A stretch of DNA of 64,000 nucleotides from Dongia_B soli (GTDB taxonomy: Bacteria; Pseudomonadota; Alphaproteobacteria; Dongiales; Dongiaceae): assembly GCF_034044715.1 (NCBI RefSeq), contig NZ_JAXCLW010000001.1, forward strand, positions 744,001 to 808,000. The letters run 5' to 3'. This document shows, piece after piece, positions 17,520 to 24,372 of this stretch. Numbering within the stretch: position 1 is the stretch's first letter; the number at the start of each line of letters is the position of its first letter. The notes under the pieces were generated by a model. The model did no database searches. It saw only the letters and a program-made list of their open reading frames with translations, and was not told the DNA's origin. The translations under genes were made by a program, and so were the position numbers.

Positions 17520-19499
17520 TCACGCCCGCGCCGCGCGGATCGCCGCCAGAGCCCGGCTCGGCGCACCGACCCGGTAGCGGCGATCGCTGAGCGAAATCAG
17601 GCCGCCGAAGACCATCACGAAACCGCCGCCCCAGATCCAGATCACCAGCGGTTCATGATAGAAGCGCACCGTCCAACCGCCTTTTCCGTCCGGCTCGCCG
17701 ATGACGGCATAAAGATCCTGTTTCCAGGTGGTGTGAACGGCCGATTCCGTGGTCGGCATCGGCTGCACCAGATATTGCCGGCGCTCCGGCTGCAACGTGG
17801 TCACGGTCTTGCCGTCCTGCAGCACGGTGAAGGTCGCGCGTTCCGCCAGGTAATTTTCCACCGGCAGGGTCTGCACATTGTCGAGCCGGTAGGCATAGTC
17901 GCCGACCTCAACGGTCTCGCCGACATGCATCACCTGGATATGCTCGACCTTCCAGGCCGATGCGCCGGTCATGCCGATGATGGCGATCGCAAGGCCGGCA
18001 TGGGCCAGGGTCATGCCATAAGCGGCGCGGGGCAGATTGACGGCGCGCGACCAGCTCGTGGCCAGATCGGTGCGGAACAGCTTCACCCGCCCGGCCCATT
18101 CCAGCAAGGTGCCGGCCAGCAGCCAGACACCGATCGCGATGCCGAGGACCGCCAGCAGCGGACCATCGGTCCTCCACCACCAGGTCAAGACCGCGGCGAT
18201 GAAGGTGGCGATGAAGGCGAAGGTCAGGCGCTGCATGGCCGCCGGTAGATCGCCGCGCTTCCAGCCCAGGAAGGGACCGATCGCCGTCAAGGCCACCAGC
18301 GGCAAGGTCAGAGGAACGAAGGTGGCGTTGTAGTACGGCGTGCCGACCGAGACCGTGCCGCCGCCGCTGACGCTGAGGATCAGCGGATAGAGCGTACCCA
18401 GCAACACCGTGGCGGTCGCGGTCGCCAACAGCAGATTGTTGATCACCATCGCGCCTTCACGGCTGATCGGCGCAAACATGCCGCCGGCCTTGAGGATCGG
18501 CGCGCGCCAGGCAAACAACACGAAAGAGCCGCCGATGGCCACGGTCAGCAAGGCGAGGATGAAGAGACCGCGCGCCGGATCCTGGGCGAAAGCGTGGACC
18601 GAGGTGATCACGCCGGACCGCACCAGGAAGGTGCCCAGCATGCTGAAGGCAAAGCCGAGGATGGCGAGCAGAATGGTCCAGGCTTTGAGCGCGTCCCGCT
18701 TTTCGACGACAATCGCCGAATGCAGCAAGGCGGTGGCGATCAGCCAGGGCATGAAAGAGGCGTTTTCCACCGGGTCCCAGTACCACCAGCCGCCCCAGCC
18801 CAGTTCGTAATAGGCCCAATGGCTGCCCAGCACGATACCGGCGGTGAGCGTCGTCCAGGCGAGCAGCGTCCATGGGCGCACCCAGCGCGCCCAGGCGGCA
18901 TCCACCTTCCCGTCGATCAAAGCGGCAATGGCAAAGGAGAAGGCCATGGAGAGCCCCACATACCCGATATAGAGCATCGGCGGATGGGTCGCGAGGCCGG
19001 GATCCTGCAGCAGCGGATTGAGTTCGCGGCCCTCGAGCGGTGCCGGATCGAGCCGCGCAAAGGGATTGGAGGTGAACAGCATGAATAGCAGGAAACCGAC
19101 GCTGATCATTGCCTGGACGCTCAATGCCCGCGCCCGCAAACGCGGCGGCAGGTTGTCGCCGAACAAGGCCAACAGCGCCCCGAACAGTGCGAGGATGAGC
19201 ACCCAGAGCAGCAGCGACCCTTCGTGATTGCCCCAGGCACCGGCGATCCGGTAGATCAGCGGCTGGGCAGAATGGGAATTCTCGTAAACCGCGGCGACGG
19301 AGAAATCCGACACCACATAAGCGTGGATCAACGCCAGGAACGACAGACCAAGAAAGCCGAACTGGCCAATCGCCGTCGGCTGGGCGAGCGCCATCCAGGG
19401 CCGCGACCCGCGCTGCGCACCGATCAGCGGCAGGGTGGCCTGGGCGACTGCCAGAATGAGCGCCAGTACCAGCGCGTAATGGCCGATTTCCGTGATCAT
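17520..19499 (-). CDS. ccmF: haem lyase subunit CcmF
   Basis: The main membrane subunit of the cytochrome c haem ligase. The 659-residue protein has about 14-15 hydrophobic segments, the tryptophan-rich haem-handling signature WGGWWYWDPVENASFMPW, an earlier WGNHEGSLLLW motif, and a large periplasmic domain near the C-terminus (RLDNVQTLPVENYLAERATF), as in the family. The length is normal. Start overlaps the ccmE stop by ATGA. Confidence 0.98.
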   Translation of the reverse strand: MITEIGHYALVLALILAVAQATLPLIGAQRGSRPWMALAQPTAIGQFGFLGLSFLALIHAYVVSDFSVAAVYENSHSAQPLIYRIAGAWGNHEGSLLLWVLILALFGALLALFGDNLPPRLRARALSVQAMISVGFLLFMLFTSNPFARLDPAPLEGRELNPLLQDPGLATHPPMLYIGYVGLSMAFSFAIAALIDGKVDAAWARWVRPWTLLAWTTLTAGIVLGSHWAYYELGWGGWWYWDPVENASFMPWLIATALLHSAIVVEKRDALKAWTILLAILGFAFSMLGTFLVRSGVITSVHAFAQDPARGLFILALLTVAIGGSFVLFAWRAPILKAGGMFAPISREGAMVINNLLLATATATVLLGTLYPLILSVSGGGTVSVGTPYYNATFVPLTLPLVALTAIGPFLGWKRGDLPAAMQRLTFAFIATFIAAVLTWWWRTDGPLLAVLGIAIGVWLLAGTLLEWAGRVKLFRTDLATSWSRAVNLPRAAYGMTLAHAGLAIAIIGMTGASAWKVEHIQVMHVGETVEVGDYAYRLDNVQTLPVENYLAERATFTVLQDGKTVTTLQPERRQYLVQPMPTTESAVHTTWKQDLYAVIGEPDGKGGWTVRFYHEPLVIWIWGGGFVMVFGGLISLSDRRYRVGAPSRALAAIRAARA

Positions 19500-19987
19500 T
19501 GAATGCTTCCGTTCGCGTTACTGCCGACTTGGCTGCTGCCGACCTGGCCCGCCGTTTCTTCCCAGCGGCCGGAGGCCTTCAAGGCCTTGGCAACTTCCGG
19601 CGGCATATACTTCTCATCATGCTTGGCCAGCACATCAATGGCGACGAACTGCCCGGTATTGTTGAAGCTGCCTTGCACCACTACACCCTGCCCTTCGCGG
19701 AAGAGATCGGGAAGGATACCGCGATAATTTACATTCACCGATTTCTTGAGATCGGTGAGGGTGAAACTGATGGTGCCGGCATTGTCCAGCTTGCGCAGGC
19801 TACCGGATTCGACCAAGCCGCCAAGCCGCACGACCTTGCCGGGTGATGGCGGTTTCGCCGTTATTTCCGTCGGGCTGAAGAAGAAGACGATCTTGTCGCT
19901 AAGCGCATTCAGTACCAGCCCGGCGGCAACGCCGAGCAGCAGCAGGCTGGTGACGATGAGGTAGAGGCGCCTTGTCTTGCGGGTCAT
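19496..19987 (-). CDS. ccmE: periplasmic haem chaperone CcmE
   Basis: CcmE binds haem covalently and carries it from CcmC/D to the ligase. The 163-residue protein has an N-terminal membrane anchor (9-29), an OB-fold (GKVVRLGGLVESGSL, YRGILPDLFREGQGVVVQG) and the haem-attachment motif LAKHDEKYMPPEV, with His123 and Tyr127. The tail is flexible. It overlaps ccmD upstream and ccmF downstream by four bases. Confidence 0.97.
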   Translation of the reverse strand: MTRKTRRLYLIVTSLLLLGVAAGLVLNALSDKIVFFFSPTEITAKPPSPGKVVRLGGLVESGSLRKLDNAGTISFTLTDLKKSVNVNYRGILPDLFREGQGVVVQGSFNNTGQFVAIDVLAKHDEKYMPPEVAKALKASGRWEETAGQVGSSQVGSNANGSIQ

Positions 19988-20232
19988 GGGCCGGCGAGCT
20001 CGTCCGAACCGCCATTCGCCGGCGTGCCGGTGCGGGCCGGTTGCGGCGCGGATGATCTGGATTTAACTGACATATTGGCAGTTTCCAGCCGACGCAGATT
20101 GGCGACGGCCATGCGCACCCGGCGCCAGCTATCGATGGTGAAGGCGATCAAGATGATGGCTGCAACGCCATAGGCCGGCCAGACATAAGCGGCGTAGCCG
20201 CCCATTGCGAAGAATGTCGATAAAGCTTCCAT
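19984..20232 (-). CDS. ccmD: haem exporter accessory protein CcmD
   Basis: A small (82-residue) single-pass protein that helps release holo-CcmE from CcmC. It has the family pattern MGGYAAYVWPAYGVAAIILIAFTIDSWRR, i.e. a Tyr/Trp-Pro motif entering a membrane helix and a basic cytoplasmic stretch. The C-terminal 40 residues are disordered and longer than usual. It sits between ccmC and ccmE as in other System I operons. Confidence 0.9.
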   Translation of the reverse strand: MEALSTFFAMGGYAAYVWPAYGVAAIILIAFTIDSWRRVRMAVANLRRLETANMSVKSRSSAPQPARTGTPANGGSDELAGP

Positions 20233-20253
20233 ACGCCTGGCCTCGCGGAGCGG

Positions 20254-20994
20254 CTAGCCTGCAGTGCCGGTGGTTCCGGCACGCAGACGGTTGAACATGG
20301 CGGTCCGCAGCCGCGCCGATAGCAATTCCGCCTTCATCCGGGCAATCAGCGCGGCGAAGAAGAACAACTGAAAGGCCGCGGCCATCAGCAGCAACGGCAC
20401 CAGCATGCTGGGGTCGATGGCCGGCCCGCCCATCCGCATAATACTTGCCGGTTGATGCAGCGTATTCCACCAATCGACGGAAAACTTGATGATCGGCACA
20501 TTGATCGCCCCCACCAAAGCGAGAATGGCGGCAGCCCGGCGGCCGCGCTGGCGATCGTCGAAAGCCTGGCTGAGCGCAATATGGCCAAGATAGAGGAAAA
20601 ACAGCAGCAGGAACGAGGTCAGGCGCGCATCCCACACCCAATAGGTGCCCCACATCGGCTTGCCCCAGAGCGAACCGGAAACCAATGCGATCAGGGTAAA
20701 GCCGGCGCCGAGGGGCGAGGCGGCCTCGGCTGCCACATCCGCCAAGGGATGGCGCCAGATCAAGGCGCAGGCGCTGGCGAACGCAATCGTGCAATAGGCA
20801 AACAGCGCCATCCAGGCCGCCGGCACATGAATATACATGATGCGCACCGTTTCCCCCTGCTGGTAATCGGCCGGGGAATGGAACAGCGCATAATAAAGAC
20901 CTGCGGCAAACGCGATCACAGTGGCGGTGACCAGCCAGGGTTGCAGGCGGTGGGCCAGCCGCAAAAAGCGTCCCGGATTGGCAAAGCGGTGCAT
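20254..20994 (-). CDS. ccmC: haem transporter/ligase CcmC
   Basis: CcmC loads haem onto CcmE. The 246-residue protein has six membrane helices and the tryptophan-rich periplasmic loop GSLWGKPMWGTYWVWDARLTS, plus two conserved histidines (MYIHVPAAW and the later loop). The ATG at 20992-20994 gives the normal length; the frame is open 40 codons further upstream but that part is not CcmC-like. ccmD follows after 21 bases. Confidence 0.96.
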   Translation of the reverse strand: MHRFANPGRFLRLAHRLQPWLVTATVIAFAAGLYYALFHSPADYQQGETVRIMYIHVPAAWMALFAYCTIAFASACALIWRHPLADVAAEAASPLGAGFTLIALVSGSLWGKPMWGTYWVWDARLTSFLLLFFLYLGHIALSQAFDDRQRGRRAAAILALVGAINVPIIKFSVDWWNTLHQPASIMRMGGPAIDPSMLVPLLLMAAAFQLFFFAALIARMKAELLSARLRTAMFNRLRAGTTGTAG

Positions 20995-21104
20995 GGTCCG
21001 CGATTTATATAGGGTGCAGGACGGCGATGCCAGTCGGCAATTGGAGTAAGACCGCGCGGCAACTCGCCACGGGGGCGTCGCAATACCGGCGCGGGTAACT
21101 TGGA

Positions 21105-21146
21105 AAACGAGCAAAAGCAGGCAGGGCGCCCCGAAGGACGCCCTGC
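21105..21146 (-). terminator. Rho-independent terminator with UUCG tetraloop, after the OmpA-like gene
   Basis: On the minus strand the arms GCAGGGCG (21146-21139) and CGCCCTGC (21128-21121) pair, with inner CC/GG pairs and a T-G wobble closing a TTCG loop. The stem is followed by CTGCTTTTGCTCGTTTTCC. This is a strong terminator separating the OmpA-like gene from ccmC. Confidence 0.85.
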
Positions 21147-21221
21147 TCGACTGGTCCGATTGAGAATTGGCGCTCTAATTGATCCGCGGGCCGAAACTCA
21201 ACCAAAAGCAAAGACCGGTGG

Positions 21222-21953
21222 TTACTGGCCCTTGTTGTAGGTGCCGTGCGGGGCGACCAGCAGGTCGACGCGACGGTTTTCCTGGTCCTTCGTGTTCTCC
21301 GGCGCGCCCGGCTGTTCGCCGACCGCGACGATCTTGGTATTGGTCGAGAGCGGCACGCCCAGCTTCTTGAAGGCCTCGGCGACGGCGCTGGCGCGGCGAC
21401 GCGCAAGAGCCTTGTTGGCACCGGCCGAACCCTGGGTGTCGGTATAGCCATCGATCTGCACATGGGCGATCGGATACTGGCTGAGGAAGTTGGCCGCCTC
21501 TTCGAGCTTCGCCTTGTCTTCGGCGCGGATGCGGCTGCTGCCGGTATCGAAATACAGCGAAACCTTCTGCGGGCCGACGCTCTGCGGCACATGCAGGGAT
21601 TCCAAATAAGCCAGGCGGGCACGAATCGGATCGAGGATGCGGTTGAAGGCTTCCTCGGCCTTGCGGCGATGCTCGGCAGCCTCTTCGGCCAACCGTACGC
21701 CTTTCTGGCGCAACGGCAGGTCGGTATAGAGATAGGGCGCCGCAGAATCGATATCCGCCTTAATGTCGTCCGCCTGTTGAGCCTTATTCTCGGCTTCCAC
21801 CAGGTTGTAGAGGAACTGGCCGAAATCACCTTCGCGCGTCTTGTCGACGTTGGTTTGGATATTCGTCAGATCGGGCTCGCGATTCGGCCCGGCGCAAGCG
21901 GCGACAGCCAGCAAGCACGAGCCGAGGAGAGCCAACTTAAAGTGGCGATTCAT
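21222..21953 (-). CDS. OmpA-family peptidoglycan-associated lipoprotein
   Basis: A 243-residue outer-membrane-linked lipoprotein. The signal peptide ends in a lipobox (AVAAC, cysteine 20). Residues 35-125 are mostly helical, probably a coiled coil (EAENKAQQADDIKADI, RLAEEAAEHRRKAEEAFN). The C-terminal OmpA domain binds peptidoglycan and shows VSLYFDTGSSRI, IDGYTDTQGSAGANKALARRRASAV and GEQPGAPENTKDQENRRVDL. It is not Pal itself, since no tol genes are near. The ATG has AGGGGGT upstream. It sits between ccmB and ccmC with its own terminator, so it is an insertion into the ccm locus rather than a ccm component. Confidence 0.9.
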   Translation of the reverse strand: MNRHFKLALLGSCLLAVAACAGPNREPDLTNIQTNVDKTREGDFGQFLYNLVEAENKAQQADDIKADIDSAAPYLYTDLPLRQKGVRLAEEAAEHRRKAEEAFNRILDPIRARLAYLESLHVPQSVGPQKVSLYFDTGSSRIRAEDKAKLEEAANFLSQYPIAHVQIDGYTDTQGSAGANKALARRRASAVAEAFKKLGVPLSTNTKIVAVGEQPGAPENTKDQENRRVDLLVAPHGTYNKGQ

Positions 21954-22244
21954 GGTTTATAACCCCCTGGGACAGTCAGAAATGCAATCCGTGGAAAGCA
22001 AGTTGCCCGGCGATCACCCACCGGGCACTGATCAGAATATGCTGAATGTTATGGTTGAATCCATGTGGAATTCACCAGCGATACGGACTGTGGTCAAAAT
22101 CGCGCAGCTGTTGCCGTAATGCAACAAAACTATCGCGGGTATAGGGATTGTTGGGGCATTCCCGATGCGCAGCGACCTTCAGCTTTAAGGTCACATTGCG
22201 GCGCTGTTCAAGGGCGCCTCTAGGTTCGGTAAATCCAGAGGGCG

Positions 22245-22913
22245 TCAGCCCACCGCCTGGCGGAGAGCAGAAGCCGTTGCCCAAGGGGTCAAAGCGAGCG
22301 TCGCAAGCGCGAGACCGGCGAGAATAAAGAGAAAATTTTGCTGACCGGCGAAGCCCAGCCGGGCCGCGTCGATGGCTGCAACGGCAAAGATCAAAACCGG
22401 CACGTAAAGCGGCAGAATGATGAAAGTGAGCAACACGCCACCGCGACGGCTCCCTAACGTGAGGGCCGCGCCCAACCCGCCCAGAAGGCTGAGGATCGGC
22501 GTTGCCAAGCCCAGCGCGGCAAGCATCGGTAGATAGGCTTCAGCCGGCAGATTGAGCATCAAAGCAAGCAACGGCGCCGCCACCATCAAGGGTAGCCCGG
22601 TACTCAACCAATGGCTCAGCGCCTTCATCAGCGCCACGACTTCCAGCGACAAGGGAGAGAGGATGAGGCCGTCCAAACTGCCATCCTCGTAATCCGGCTG
22701 GTAAAGCCGGTCGAGCGACAGCAGCGCCGCCAATGCAGCCATGACCAGCACGACCCCGCCGGCAATCTGCGACAGCGTGCCGGGAGCAGGCCCGACGGCA
22801 AAGGGGAAGAGGATACCGGCAGCAAGAAAAAACAGCACAACAATCGCGACGTCGATGCTTTGACGAAGACCGAGGCGAAGATCGCGCAAGAGAAGAGCAA
22901 ATGCCGCCGTCAT
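22245..22913 (-). CDS. ccmB: haem exporter permease CcmB
   Basis: Membrane subunit of the CcmAB(CD) ABC complex that drives haem release from holo-CcmE. The 222-residue protein has six hydrophobic helices and the family motifs LLRDLRLGLRQ at the start, LDRLYQPDYEDGSLDGLILSP and GSRRGGVLLTFIILPLYVPVLIF. Normal length. Its start overlaps the ccmA stop (ATGA). Downstream lies a 290-base gap and then the OmpA-like gene. Confidence 0.96.
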   Translation of the reverse strand: MTAAFALLLRDLRLGLRQSIDVAIVVLFFLAAGILFPFAVGPAPGTLSQIAGGVVLVMAALAALLSLDRLYQPDYEDGSLDGLILSPLSLEVVALMKALSHWLSTGLPLMVAAPLLALMLNLPAEAYLPMLAALGLATPILSLLGGLGAALTLGSRRGGVLLTFIILPLYVPVLIFAVAAIDAARLGFAGQQNFLFILAGLALATLALTPWATASALRQAVG

Positions 22914-23545
22914 GCGACCGCCGCGAGGTGATCATCAACGCGCAGCCGCCGGCCGAGTAGCTCCGGCAGCGGATCGTGGCTGGCCAGCATCACGCGCCCG
23001 CCAGCCGACCGGTGGCGCTGGATGAGGGAGGATAGAACCGCCTGGCCATCCCGGTCGAGCGCCGTGGTCGGTTCATCCAATAACCAGATTTGCGCCGGCT
23101 GCGATCGGTCGAGCGCCAGTCGCGCAAGCGTGGCCCGCCGGCGTTGGCCAGCGGAGAGAAAGCGGGCCGGCAAATCCGCGAGCGGGGTCAAATCGAAGGT
23201 CTGCAGCGCCTCATCCAAACTTCCCCTGGCGCCGTCCAGATCGCTCCAAAATTTCACATTTTCCCGAACCGTCAGGCCGGCCTTCAGCCCGTCGGCATGG
23301 CCGAGGTAGATGACCCGGCGATGATGGAGATCGAGATCCCGGGTGATTTCGCGGCCATCCCAAATAAGCGCCCCGGCGGCCGGCCGCGACAGCCCGGCTG
23401 CCAGACGCAGCAGGCTGGATTTGCCACTGCCATTGGCGCCGACGAGAATCAGCGCTTCGCCCTCATCGAGCGTGAAATCGAGGTGGTGGAACAGCAGGCG
23501 CTCGCCGCGTTGGCAGGCAAGTTCTCGACCTTCGAACGACGGCAT
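22910..23545 (-). CDS. ccmA: haem exporter ATP-binding protein CcmA
   Basis: ATPase of the Ccm ABC complex, 211 residues. Walker A GANGSGKSS (36-44), Q-loop region YLGHADGLKAGLTVRENV (HADGLK is typical of CcmA), signature LSAGQRRRATLARLAL, Walker B IWLLDEPTTALD and switch histidine in LASHDP. I placed the start at the ATG 23543-23545 (MPSFEGRELACQRG); the open frame continues 22 codons upstream without family similarity. It is the first gene of the ccm run. Confidence 0.95.
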   Translation of the reverse strand: MPSFEGRELACQRGERLLFHHLDFTLDEGEALILVGANGSGKSSLLRLAAGLSRPAAGALIWDGREITRDLDLHHRRVIYLGHADGLKAGLTVRENVKFWSDLDGARGSLDEALQTFDLTPLADLPARFLSAGQRRRATLARLALDRSQPAQIWLLDEPTTALDRDGQAVLSSLIQRHRSAGGRVMLASHDPLPELLGRRLRVDDHLAAVA

Positions 23546-24372
23546 TGCGGTTCTGACACCCGATCCTGTTGATACTGCACTCCGCCCTCGGAGAGCTGGC
23601 TGCGGCACCATAAGGCAAGGGCGTCAAGATAGGAAGTCGGCAAGGCCACCGGGAAGCGTCCGCGGTGCTGTCGGCGAACAGCTCGGCGAAATGTTGGTCG
23701 TTAACACTTGCTGATTAAATGGGTGGCGCCGCGATCCTCGGGGATGGGGGTGGATCGCGGCGCCTAGACCCTGACACGACACTCCGCTCGGGGGTATCAC
23801 GGAGTACCGTTATCGACCTTTACCCGTCGCATCGTCCAACATCCCGAAGGCTTGCCGAACGAGAGGCAGGCAATCGTAGGGAGGTGGGTCGGTCACCTCG
23901 AGACAACAGAGGGGATGATCTCTGTTGGAGGTACTGTCATCCAATCCAGTGGCCTCAATAAGACGAGAAAATGGCAAAATTGTGTTTCCGGCCCTCTTGC
24001 GGCCGACGCCTTCGCCGCCCGGCGGTCTCAAGATCGCCCGGCAAGGCCAGGCGGATGAAATGAATTCAAATGATCATCGACACCAAAAGACCGTACAGGC
24101 TGGCCGCTTCGACCTCGAAGCGTCATCACGAACATGTTATAAACCGCCAAGCAGGTTGCTCTGCGGCTTTTCTCGCCGGAAAGTGGCTTGTGATCACACC
24201 TCACAAAGAACCTTTGGAAAATTCGGTTGTGGCAGTTGCCCGTTTGGTCAATTTTCAGAATGGGGCAAGAAGATTGCTGCAATAAGCGTACGGCAAGTCA
24301 ACCCGCCGCGGGGCTAAGCCGGTGGGGTTGCTGTCGTCCCTCTAGACTATCTGTAAGATCGGGAGATTCCTC
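23546..24372. other. long non-coding interval between ccmA and acnA
   Basis: About 830 bases separate two divergent genes. No convincing protein gene is present; the short open frames here are arginine-rich or match nothing I know. The left half holds four perfect inverted repeats (listed separately). The right half (about 24080-24290) has lower GC than the surroundings and probably holds the acnA promoter; no clear -35/-10 pair stood out. The Shine-Dalgarno GGGAG at 24361-24365 precedes the acnA GTG. Confidence 0.6.
23725..23927. repeat. cluster of four inverted repeats (possible structured RNA or operator)
   Basis: Four perfect inverted repeats occur within 203 bases: arms of 13 bp at 23725-23737/23752-23764 (GGCGCCGCGATCC with 14-base G-rich loop), 6 bp at 23781-23786/23800-23805, 6 bp at 23881-23886/23894-23899, and 8 bp at 23904-23911/23920-23927 (CAACAGAG/CTCTGTTG). 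None has a following T run on the plus strand, so they are not simple terminators. They may fold in the leader of ccmA, in an acnA leader, or in a small RNA. Confidence 0.5.

Noticed and set aside
22072..22284. Small minus-strand frame after ccmB
   Set aside because: It begins inside ccmB in another frame, has no ribosome site and no known family, although its last 40 codons look slightly protein-like.
23719..23961. Possible small gene in the ccmA-acnA gap
   Set aside because: The 80-codon frame is arginine-rich, crosses four hairpins and has no Shine-Dalgarno or recognised motif.
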